From an uncultured Clostridia bacterium (GTDB taxonomy: Bacteria > Bacillota > Clostridia > Christensenellales > UBA1242), in NCBI GenBank assembly GCA_930971385.1, contig CAKNGB010000004.1, forward strand, positions 1 through 64,000: DNA of 64,000 nucleotides, given 5' to 3'. The notes under the pieces are model-generated. The model did not search any database. It was not told the origin of the DNA and saw only the letters and a list, made by a program, of their open reading frames with translations. Below, in pieces: positions 8,172 to 19,100 of this stretch. Position 1 is the stretch's first letter. Each line of letters opens with the position of its first letter. Both the position numbers and the translations under genes were made by a program.

Positions 8172-8422
8172 TATTTAAATATCCTTTTCAAAAAAGAGGT
8201 TTTCTCTTGCTTGTGGCTATATTTCACCTCTTTAATTTCTCCTGAAAACTCCACTTCTTTATCGTCTAGGTTTAGTTTCACAACTTCCATGTTGCTTCCA
8301 GAAATTATCATGGTGGCGTCGTTAATTTCCACAACTGCTTGCGTGAGTGTGGAGGATATTACCTTTGTTGCTCCAAAAATTGTGATAAGTTTTCGGCTGT
8401 CTATAATCACTTTATCTTCCAT
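8171..8422 (-). CDS. yabP: Sporulation protein YabP
   Basis: The 83-aa product is beta-rich and matches the YabP family: V-I-S-S-T...V-V-E-I-N-D-A-T-M-I-I-S-G-S-N-M-E-V followed by K-L-N-L-D-D-K-E-V-E-F-S-G. YabP is a mother-cell sporulation protein of the sigma-E regulon in Bacillus. AAGGAG lies seven bases before the start on the minus strand. It leads the yabP-yabQ-divIC-like unit and is divergent from the pseudouridine synthase gene. The usual neighbour yabO is not next to it. I could not find a convincing sigma-E promoter in the 87-base divergent region. Confidence 0.85.
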   Translation of the reverse strand: MEDKVIIDSRKLITIFGATKVISSTLTQAVVEINDATMIISGSNMEVVKLNLDDKEVEFSGEIKEVKYSHKQEKTSFLKRIFK

Positions 8423-8474
8423 TTTAACTCCTTATAAAAATTTATGCGCTTTTTGCTTTCCTTAGAATATTTTG

Positions 8475-8503
8475 TTGAAAAAAGTTTGGAAATAAGTTAA
8501 AAT
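8475..8503 (+). promoter_or_regulatory. Promoter predicting a leaderless mRNA
   Basis: TTGAAA (8475-8480), exactly 17 bases, TAAAAT (8498-8503), then only six bases to the ATG at 8510. Transcription would start at or within a base of the start codon. No ribosome binding site is present. Confidence 0.7.
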
Positions 8504-8509
8504 ATAACT

Positions 8510-9316
8510 ATGTTTAAAAAGGAAATAAAAATTGATAAAGCGAAAAAATTGTTGGAAACGCTTGCTGATAACGGCTTTTCATATTCTCTTGCCAACAAAC
8601 TTTTAAGGAATAAGGATGTGCGCGTCAATGGAAAAGTTTGCAAGGAAAATGTGAAACTTGCGGTCGGTGACTTAGTTACTGTGTTTTATAAGGAAGAGGT
8701 TAAAAAGTTTCATGTGGTGTTTGAAAGTGAAAATGTGCTCATCATCTGTAAAGAGGCAAGTTTTATGAGTGAGGAAGTGGAAAAAGAAACAGGGGCATTT
8801 CTTGTGCATAGGCTGGACAGAAACACGGAAGGCCTGATGGTGCTTGCCAAGAATTTGGAAGCAAAAACAAAACTTGAAAAGGCTTTTAAAAATCACAAAG
8901 TGGAGAAGTTTTATTTATGCGAGGTGGTTGGCTTTTTTCAAACAAACAAACTTTTCACCGCCTATCTTGTTAAGGATGCCGAAAAGTCAGTTGTGAAAAT
9001 TTATGACAAAAATGTTGCCGGGTCGCAAAAAATTCAAACTCGTGTGGAAACTTTGAAAGCGAAAAAAGAAAGCAGTCTTTTGAAAGTGGAAATTATAAGC
9101 GGAAAAACTCATCAAATAAGGGCACACTTAGCACATCTAGGTCACGCAATTATTGGCGACGGTAAGTATGGCAAGCGAGAGGACTTTCAGAGATTCAAAG
9201 AAAAACATCAAAAACTGTTTGCCTATTCTCTTCACTTCAAAGATGTTGGAATTGAAGAGCTTGACAATCAAACTTTTCAAAAATATCCAAAGTGGATGGA
9301 TAATGTGAATTTGTGA
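8510..9316 (+). CDS. RluA-family pseudouridine synthase
   Basis: The 268-aa product has an N-terminal S4 RNA-binding domain (about 12-60) and a pseudouridine synthase domain with the catalytic motif H-R-L-D-R-N-T-E-G (Asp103) and the later conserved segment G-K-T-H-Q-I-R-A-H-L. Enzymes of this class isomerise uridines in 23S rRNA or tRNA; the exact target cannot be told from sequence. The gene has its own promoter with the ATG six bases after the -10, and no Shine-Dalgarno sequence. It is followed after 32 bases by the ferritin-like gene. Confidence 0.88.
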   Translation: MFKKEIKIDKAKKLLETLADNGFSYSLANKLLRNKDVRVNGKVCKENVKLAVGDLVTVFYKEEVKKFHVVFESENVLIICKEASFMSEEVEKETGAFLVHRLDRNTEGLMVLAKNLEAKTKLEKAFKNHKVEKFYLCEVVGFFQTNKLFTAYLVKDAEKSVVKIYDKNVAGSQKIQTRVETLKAKKESSLLKVEIISGKTHQIRAHLAHLGHAIIGDGKYGKREDFQRFKEKHQKLFAYSLHFKDVGIEELDNQTFQKYPKWMDNVNL

Positions 9317-9348
9317 CAAAAGAAAACTTTCGTGCATAAAAGATAGAA

Positions 9349-9825
9349 ATGGATAAGAAAATTTTTGTGAAAAATTCCTATTATGAAGGACTTCTGCAAG
9401 ATTTATTTTGCGGAAATGATGGATTTTTTTCAATTTTTATGCATTTTTTCTATCAATATAATCAAATTTTTTGCTTCAATCAAAATTTTAAGGAAGAATT
9501 TAAGTTGCTATGCGGTAAGGAACTTGAAGCCTGTGAAATTATCTCTGCGCTTATCATTCAAATTGGAGGAGATGCAAAATATTATTCTTCTATGCGAAAG
9601 TTTTTAAGTGGAAGTAAAATTGATTATGTTAAGAACTTCAAAATGATGTTGGAAAATGATATTGAACTTATTGAGAAGAGTTTGTTGGATGTTAAGAGCG
9701 CGCTTTGCAAGATTGAAAATATGCAAATAAAAACAGAACTTAGAAAAATTCTGGTCCTAAAAAATGAGGAGCTTGAAATCATCAAAAAAATCTATCTAAA
9801 TGTGATTGAAAACAAAAATTCATAA
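9349..9825 (+). CDS. Ferritin-like helical protein, uncharacterised
   Basis: The 158-aa product is all-helical. The segment C-G-K-E-L-E-A-C-E-I-I-S-A-L-I-I-Q-I-G-G-D-A-K-Y resembles the second helix of ferritin-like proteins, where Glu and His or a second Glu bind metal, and a later K-N-E-E-L-E-I-I could be the fourth. One expected His is replaced by Cys, so metal binding is uncertain. No signal peptide is seen. It lies 32 bases after the pseudouridine synthase gene and lacks a clear ribosome binding site. The assignment is tentative. Confidence 0.5.
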   Translation: MDKKIFVKNSYYEGLLQDLFCGNDGFFSIFMHFFYQYNQIFCFNQNFKEEFKLLCGKELEACEIISALIIQIGGDAKYYSSMRKFLSGSKIDYVKNFKMMLENDIELIEKSLLDVKSALCKIENMQIKTELRKILVLKNEELEIIKKIYLNVIENKNS

Positions 9826-9864
9826 AAATCATTTAAAAATGATAAAAAAAATAGGTTTTTTCTT

Positions 9865-9895
9865 AAAAAATAGCAATTTTTATGCTATTTTTTAT
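9865..9895 (+). terminator. Rho-independent terminator
   Basis: AAAAAATAGCA (9865-9875) pairs with TGCTATTTTTT (9883-9893) across a seven-base loop, with more T beyond. It closes the pseudouridine synthase / ferritin-like unit. Confidence 0.75.
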
Positions 9896-10063
9896 TTTTT
9901 TAAGATTTTATTAGAAATATTTTTCTAAATTTAAAACTCGTGCGAAAAATGTTTTTTTATTTATTTTTCAAATATAAAATCTTTTTCTCTTTTAAAAAAC
10001 TAAGCGGTGCTTTTAAAATCAGAAATTTTTATTTAATTAATATAATATTTTTTATGAATTTAT

Positions 10064-10093
10064 TTGATAAATTTATCCGTTTAGTGTTAGAAT
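10064..10093 (+). promoter_or_regulatory. Promoter of the giant lipoprotein gene
   Basis: TTGATA (10064-10069), an 18-base spacer and TAGAAT (10088-10093) with a TGT extended -10. The leader is about 50 bases; GAGGT (10141-10145) lies five bases before the ATG at 10151. Confidence 0.65.
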
Positions 10094-10150
10094 ATATTTA
10101 GTAAATGCCTAATTCTCATAGCTATAAAATTTTAACGAGAGAGGTTAAGT

Positions 10151-13100
10151 ATGAAAAAATTTAGTTTCGCTTTTGCCACAATGCTGACGCTTGTTTTGGG
10201 CGTGGTGCTTTCGGCTTGCACTTTTAAAACTCCTGAGGCTGTTTTCAGCGCAGAGGAAATTGTGATTTCACTTGGTGAGGAAGTGAATCTTAATGAATAT
10301 CTTTCCACAAACGAAGTGGAAAAAAGTGAGGTGGAATTTGCTTTTTCCAATTCCTCTTTTTTCTCTGTTAATGACGGCATAGTCACGCCAACAAGCCATG
10401 GGCAAACAAATGTGTATGCTGTTTTAAACGGCAACAGTCTTGCCAGCACAAAACTTATTGTGAAAAAGCAGTTTGAAAGCGTTGCCAACATTCAAATGAA
10501 CGACGATGGGCTTCTTTCTTGGAACAGAGTGATTGACAGATTTGACGAAACAGAGAATTTCACATCGCCAAGCGAGTATCTTCTTGAAATTGAATTTGAA
10601 AATATCGAAACTGGCGAAACATCCTCTCAAAATTTAACCACAAGCACTAATTCCTATCAACTTGTGGAGAACGGAAGATACGCAATTTCGCTCACCGCTC
10701 TTGGCGAGGGAAAGTTTGACTCGTCAACTCCTACCACTGAAACAATTTATTTAGGATATATGCCACAGCTAGCGCGCGAAGATTTTTCCTTTAATTCTGA
10801 AACAAGTGAAATGACTTGGTCAAATGTTGCAGGGGCGGACTATTCAGTTTATTTTAACAATCAACTTCTCTCTGAACATCAGATAGGAAATTCATATAAT
10901 TTGACATCAAATTTGGAGAGTTTGCCTTCAAACACAGCCTACTCTTTCAGCGTTGTTGTGCATGACGCCGACGGCGACGAGGATGAGAGAATAAGCGTGC
11001 AAAGTGAAGAGGTGGAGATAAACAAAATCGAAAGCGCCACTGCAACTCCAACATTTAGCAACGAAGAAGGCGGATATTTAAGTTTCAACTTACCAGAAAA
11101 TTCTGCAAGGGTGGCAATTTATATTGGCGAGGAAGAGTTTTCTGTGAACAGCAACACGCCTAACACCACTTTTGAAGGCTTAGAGTTTGGCAAGCACTAT
11201 CTTGAATATCGCGCCATTGGAAAAGCAAGCGACACAGCAGGCGTTTTCTATGCTAACAGTTCGCTTTCTCAATTTGGATATATCTATAAACTTTCTCCTC
11301 TTGAAATTTCTGGAAGAGGCGAAAATGAGCCAAATGGCACAAGTTTTAACTATCACGCCACCACCGAAGATTCGGTGTCTGCCACAAATTTCAGAGTGTT
11401 ATTAAATGGTGAATTTTCTGAAACGCACCAAGGCTTTTTGGATGACACCTTTGACATCGACACCTCTTGCGTTGTTAACGAGGCGGGAGAATACTCTCTT
11501 GTTGCTTACAACATTCCAACCGAACAGCGTGTGATTTTTGAAGATGACGATTGCGTTGTGATTAACTCTAACCAAAGCAATGCTCTTTCTTTTGTTAAAC
11601 TTTCCGCTTTCAGGGAGTTTGAAAACGGCGAAACAGTTCAGCATAGTTATCAAGACGGAAATTCTCAAATTTCCTTTAACCTTGTGGAAAATGCAGACAC
11701 ATACTCTCTTTACATCGAAAATTCTGGCGAAGATGAGCTTGTTGAAAATTCGCTATACTCATATTTAGACGGCACCTTCACTTTTAACGGCAGGCTGGAA
11801 GATGTTTTAGAGGTGGAAGATGAGGTCACTTTAAAAGTGGTGGCTCAAAGAGAGGATGACTTAACCACAATATCCTCCATGACAACAAAAACACTTTCAA
11901 GATTGGAAACTCCAACAAGTGAAAGTGGAAATTCCACTGACACCACATACACTTGGAATGCGGTGGACGGCGCCGAGAACTATCTTGTTAAATATGCCGT
12001 AATCACAAAACAGCAGTTTGAAGGTGGCGTGGAAAGTTTAGGCGAACTTAGCTTAGAGGAAACCACATCTAACTCTAACAGCATTGAACTTGTGGGTGGA
12101 AATTATTACTACATTGAAATTGTTGCCAACCCTTCCGATGAATTAAATCACCTATCCAGCCAAAGATTCCAAAATGTTTTCTATATCTCAAAATATATGG
12201 ATAAGCCAACACTCAACTTTGGCTTTAACGAAGATTTTATTGGTGACCTAACTGGCGGAACGGGATATTTCATAAACATACATAATGTTGAGAATTTAGA
12301 GAGCATAATCGTGCAAATTGGCGAAGAGGTTGTGCCATTCTATTCCTTAGGCGAAAATGAAACAAACTATCGTTTCACACAATCTTTCGACGATGGTGCT
12401 TTAATTGAAATCACCTTGCGCTCAACTGATCCAACAATCTATCTCGACACACTTTACACCTTGGAAGTCATTAAACTTGCCAGCGTTAACTATTATGATT
12501 TATCTTTCGACGAACTGACAACAACTTTAACTCTTTCTGGCGGAAGAGAAGGCGTGACAGAGATTAGAATTTATGATGTTAACAGTCCTGATGACCAAAC
12601 AATCACGGCGAACACCGATGCAGAATTCCCAATCACCAACATCACAAACACAGAAATTGCCTTTCTTCTTAAAGGTAGCGTTTTTGAAGATAATCTCTTT
12701 GAAATTGTGGATGATAAGGTGTATCTCGACAGCGATTTAGTTACATTTAATGTTAGAAGGCTTGCTAACTCCACCGAATTTGCCTATAGAAATGGCGACC
12801 TTGTTTTTGAGGCGGGTGAAACGAGAAGTGACGGTCACTTTGTGCTTGATATGTTCATGCAAGATGTCAACTCCAACGAAACTAAGGTGGCTGTGCATTT
12901 TGAAAACGAAGTGCGAGCGGTTATCGACAGCGAAACGATTTCACTTTCTGGAAATTATCTTTCTAATACAGATTCCTCCTACACCATCGATTTTGAACTT
13001 CTTCTTGCCAACTTAATGGAAAACGAAACTTTTGCAAGTGTTTATAATCAAACTTTGGAAGTGGAATTTGGGCTTTATTACTTTAACACCTCTTTCCAAA

Positions 13101-16100
13101 GCGGAGTTATCTATCTCTCTTCAAAATACGCAACTTTGAAAAGCGATGCCTCGCAAAACCTTTTGACAATTCAAAAAATGGCAAGCCCAACAATAACATA
13201 TGACAGAGATTCAAACTCGATTGTTTGGTCGGCGATTGGCGAAAGCGCGGAAACGACATATTCGGTTATCAATTTAAACACAAGCGAAACGCTTTCCACA
13301 ACACCAACTGCTTCATATCGCGTGGACCTTTCTTCCTTAACGCTTTCCTTAGATCATCGTTTTGCAGTTAGCGCATCAAATCCAGAGTTTTTGGAATCGG
13401 GGCTTTCGAATGAAATAATCTTATATCTTCTTTCTCCAATAAGAGAAGTTAAACTAAGCGAAAACACCATTCAAGTTTCGCCAAGCACTTTGGATGCAGG
13501 CTACATCGCCTCGGTTGGAGTGCAAATTGAAAGCGCAGAAGAAAGTTTTGAACAAATTAGTGGCGAGGCGTTTAATATTGCCATAACTTCTTCTGGCGAA
13601 TATGTTTTAAGATTTATTGGTAATGATGGTTTGGCAGAGAATGGAAGATATATTTTAAATTCTGAAACATCCACTTTCACTTTGCAAGCGCTTTCAACCT
13701 TGGCGCCAGCAAACACCAACATCACCTACAGCGAAAGCACCATTTCGTTTGAAAGATTTGGAGAAGAAGCAAACCTTCAAAGTTTATCTTATAGATTGGT
13801 GTTCACAGACTCCACTGGAAACACGGCAAGAATTCATTTGACGGATAACTCTTATTCAATTTCAGAACTTAGCGAACTTAATCCACTCAATCCTCTTGTT
13901 GAAGGCGAGATTACCATTGATGTTTATGCAGTTTTAGACACTTACAATGTTTCATCTGGTGGAATTGTTTACTTCAATAATGTTGCCACCACAATTGACA
14001 AATTATCGACCTTTAATGCTTACACCTATACACAAACTTCAATAAACAAATTGACTTCTCCAACAATCACCAACATTGAATTTGTTTACACAGGAAGTGA
14101 AGATGGCACTTTAAGCGACGCAATGTTAAGACCAGATATGCAAATCACAGTGACGGCATCTTATTCCGAAAACGAAACCTTACTCGTCTATTTTGGTGAT
14201 CATGAAAGTTATGTGGCTCAAGAAGAGTGCGACAACAGTGGAACTTACACAATCACCATACCTTTTGAAACTTACAGCGACTATCTTGCAGTGGGCGAGG
14301 GCACAAACGTCATAGTTTACGGCACAAGCACAGTGAACTTGCCATCTTCGTCAAGTTATGTCACCGTTCACAGAAATTCACCACTTCTATCCATTTCACA
14401 AAATGCGGATGAGGAAAAATTCAACAATTTAATCACAATTTCCTTTGCAAGCCCTGACGATTTACAATATGCCACTGGTGGTGTGATTTTGAAAATCACC
14501 TACACGCCAAATGATGAAGGTGTGCGAGAAATTTTCTATCAAATTCCTTCTTCAAACTATCTTGACGATGGCACAATAACCTATGATTTAACCTCATTCT
14601 TTGCTGAAAACATGGAAATGGGCGGAATCATCAACTATTCAGCGTTTATCAACAATTTCAGTGCTGACGGCAAATATTGTCTTTCTTCAGAAATGGTTTA
14701 CAGCGCGCAATATCAAATTCTAACAAGCCCAAATTTCAATGATAACATCGCAATTGGAAATGGCGGAATAACAATTGGAAACACCATCAACACCACGAAC
14801 ACTGAATACATCATTTCCTACACCGATGAAACTGGCGCGGGAAGTATTACAATTGGAAGCGCACAAAACTATTTCTTTGAATATCCAGATGTTTGGGCAA
14901 CGGGAATGGAATATACGCTGACGATAACTGCAGTGGAAAATGGATACATCTCTTCCGTTCCAAGCGTTCTTGAAGTTTCTATGAGTAGACTTAGTCGCGT
15001 TCAAAATGTTGTTTTAAGCCGAGACGAGTTAGATAATTCTCTTTTAACTCTTTCTTGGGATGTTGTTAACAACGCTTCTTCCTATCGCATAAGAGCATAT
15101 GTCACTGGCGAAGAGGAAGTTTTTGTGGGCGAAGTAACTGTCACAGACACAGATGTTTCCATGAATGAAATTTTTGGAGATAACTATGCGTCTCTATCCT
15201 CTTATATAACGCTTGGCGCGAATATGAGATTTGAAATTGTCAGCTGTTCGGATAATCCGACCTACACCAATTCTTCCATTCGCTATGTTTCGGCAACATT
15301 TTTGGCAAACACATTAAGCCCAGCAGAAAGTGGTGAAGATTTCATGGTTTCACCTGACGGTCAACTTTATTTTGCCACCGCAATCGGCGAAAGATATTTA
15401 TATAGAATTCTCTCAACCGCTGGCAACGCGCTGACCGCTTGGCAAGAGGTGGAAGGCTATGGAAGTTATTATGTTGTGGAACTGTCTAATGTGGACGAGA
15501 TAACCACGCAAGAACTTTTCCGTTTGCAAGTTGTTATGCTTGGAAATGCCACAACAGATGGAATTAGCTATAACGACGACAGCATTGAACTCATATTAGA
15601 CTCTGCCTATGTTTCCAGCGAACGCACATTCCGCATTTCTCCACCTGTTCATTCCGTGGGCATAAATGTGGAAGATAACAGCAAATTCACTGTTTCACTT
15701 GAAAGCGAAAACTCAAAACTCTATGTTAACACGGAAAACTCGTTCTCACTTGGAAATTTTGTTAACTTAAACATCGACCAAACGAACTATCAAGTTGACG
15801 GCGCATACTATGTTTTCAATGTTGACACTTCCACAATTTTTGATAACTATGATATTGCAGAAACTGGCCCTCTATATTTCTATGTGCTTCAAACAAGCGA
15901 AGAGCATAACTACATCATAAGCAAACCTTACGAATTTGAATTTTTGATTGATAATTCGTCAGCAATTAAAGAAGTTAGAAAGATAACCGAGGGCGACGAT
16001 GCCGATTTAACTAAAACCTATATAGTTTTTGACCAAACTTCTCCACGCCAAATTGTTGGTTTCAATCTTAAAATTGAATTCTCAAACGGCGATGAAACTT

Positions 16101-19100
16101 ATGTTAGTAAGGTGGCGTTAAATTCAGATGAATGCATAATTAACGAAGAGGCTAATGAAATAAGTTTCAATCTCACCGACATTTTAAGACGCGAAAGTGT
16201 TGACCATAGTTATGGCGTTTACAAACTTTACATTTCAGTGATTAAAGCGGAAGGCGAAAATATATATTTCAGTAACTACATAACAGATTTTAACGACCGC
16301 GAACTTGAATTTACCAAAATCTTGGAGGCGGAAAGGCTATATCTCAGTGGAGGAAACATCTATTGGGAAGTTAACGAAACTGAAGAACACACTGAAATGG
16401 TGGAAAAATTCTATATTTACGCCACAAATGTTGATGACGAAAACCTTTACAACATCTATCAAACAGAAGATAACACTTCTCGCTCGCTTGACGCTTCATA
16501 TATAGGTGGTGACAACAGTGCCTACTACATTTCCATTGTGCTTGTTAACAGTGACCCATGGATAATCGCTTCCAATCCTAAATATGTGGAAACGGCAAGT
16601 GGCGAATTGCAAGAGGTTGTGAGAAACAAGTTTAATTCGCTTCTCACGCTTAACTCGAATGGTGAGCTTTCAATTGATTGGAACAGCAACAGCGCAGAAA
16701 GCACAGAGGAAAATGATATCTACAAACTTTTAACCATGTTTGGTGATTTACAAGCAATCAACTCCACAACTGCAAATCAATTTGTTAATAGCACCTTTGA
16801 ATTTCCATTCACCATGAACATCACTGACCTTGTTAACAACCGCATTTTAGTTCAGTTGAAATTCACGTCCTATCGCGACATAGACAAAACGGAAATCGCT
16901 TTTCAGCGAACGGTGCAAATAAATGCCATATATCTTCTTCAAAACTTAGAGATTGACGGCGTGGACTTTGACGCTGTTAGGCAGGCTTTAACAGACAGTT
17001 TAACAAGCGGAGAGGACGACCGAACTGTGAACAATTTCTTTAACATCTTAGAAAGCGAAGTTGGTGGCGTTGGAAACTATATCAACATTTTCGATTTCGC
17101 GTTTGAGGCTGTTCAAGCAGGACGCTATGAAATTGAATATTGCCTTGTGGGTGGCACTTCAACCTTAACATCACGCTGGTATAAACTTACAAAAGAAAAC
17201 GATATAGGCGAAGAAGTGGAAGATTTCTATGTCAACCAATCTGTTACCGTGACGGCAGGCAGAGAGAGCGACACAAGTGACCCAGACGGCGCAACAAATG
17301 CTTATTATCTTCTTATTAATCGAGCAAATATCTACACTGAGGACGGCTCAACAACACCAGCAACACGCTATTTCATGCAGATTGTTTCTGCTGGAGATGA
17401 GGGCTTAAAATATGGTGTTGAGATAAGCACAACAGATGGAAATTCTTGGAATGCCATTCTTCTTAATCAAGACGGAGCAACATCTTTCAGTGTTCAAAGT
17501 GTGGATGAGGATGCCGACGGCGTGTATGACTATTTGAAACTGTATCTCAACATGAACGGCGGAAATTCTTTGCTAGGTCGTTATGGCGAAATTTTACCTA
17601 AAAACGACTATCGCTTTGAGATTTTCGCACAAGGAAATGATTTTTCCATTTCAAGTAAGTCCACCAATTTCAGTCTTGTCTTTTTAAGCGCTTGCCAAAA
17701 CTTTGCAGTGACCGACGGCGTGTTCTCGTGGACGGCATATCAAAACACACCAACACGCGTAATATACAAGCACAGTGAAAGCACAAATTCAAGTTATGTT
17801 AATGTTTCAGCAATCAGTGAATCCACGGCAATGTTCAGTTTGGAAAATTTGAGCGCAGGGCGATATGACTATTTGAAGTTTGTTGTTTTCGGTGGAATTG
17901 AAGGCAACGAAATCAGGGTGGATAGTGAAGTTTATATTCTAACTAATGTCTATAAACTTTCCAATCCTTCCTTAACAAGTGACCTTAACAATTTTGTGAT
18001 CAATGATTCGGCAAATGCACAAAATTATGGCTCAACTTATAGCGCTGATGGCTTTATGAAATACGAGGTTTCGAATAATAACTCAGCAACTTTATCCTAT
18101 CGTTTCCAAACTGATTCCACTCGCTCGACATATGAAGCTGGAACAACTGGATATGTGAGTTCTGACACTGCTTATGACTACAAATCAACAGAGGAACACG
18201 CCACCTCTTACAACTTCTCAAGTTTGGGAAGCACTGCTTCATTTAGTGCAGTTCTAAACACAAGTGTGGCAAACCGCAACACCTACACTTTGCTTGTCAG
18301 CGACCAAGGTGCAGGCGGAAGAAACATCAGTTTGAAATCTAATGTTCAAACAATAGACGCGCGTATGCTTCAACCTGTCAGCGACATTGCAATAAGCGAA
18401 GGCATTGTGAATTGGAATGGCGACGCAGTTTATGGAGATTTAATCGCAGACGGTCAAACTGTTATCTATAAAGTTGCCGTTCAGTTCTATGAAGAAACCT
18501 ATACCTCAACAGGAACCGCCAACTCCAATGTTGGAAGTGAAATTGTGCGCTACACACAAAACACCTTCTTTGATTTTTCTGATATTGAAGAATTTTTCCC
18601 AGAGGAAATTGTGGGCAAGGACTATAAAGCACAAATAACCATTCAGGCTTTAAGTCTTTTCCTTTCCGACACATTACCAAGCGGAAATTCTGTCAGCCTT
18701 GTGGAAGGTGGCTATGCCTACGGCGCAAATTGCGAGTGCTATTATGAAGTTGATGGCGAAAGAAGGATATATCACATTTTGCGTTCCAATGGAAACACAG
18801 CTATGGGAATTGAATTCTCGCCAAGTGTGGAAAATCTTTCAGTGATTGACGGAAGAATCACTTGGACTTACTCACTGTCCTCCACCGAAACAGCAACATT
18901 TATTGTGGAAGATGAAGAGGGGAATATGATTGTTGGTGAAATCTATCGCGACGGCAACACCTACACTTTCACAGAGGATAACGGCGAACTTAACGGCGAA
19001 CACACCATCAATGTTTATGCAATTAAGTCGGGCGCTAATCTAATTAAGTCTAGGGCAAGAACACTTGACATATTTAAACTTAGCCCAATCGAAGCGGAAG

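Larger units (their letters stand above)
9826..10150 (+). other. AT-rich intergenic region before the giant lipoprotein gene
   Basis: This 325-base stretch holds no ORF I can support. It contains a terminator (9865-9893), an A/T block at 9888-9933 that resembles one at 2785-2829, and the promoter and leader of the giant lipoprotein gene from 10064 onward. Confidence 0.7.

Noticed and set aside
8423-8474. Sigma-E promoter before yabP
   Set aside because: A CATAAAT-like -10 is present, but the only ATATT-like -35 is 19 bases away, too far for sigma-E spacing.
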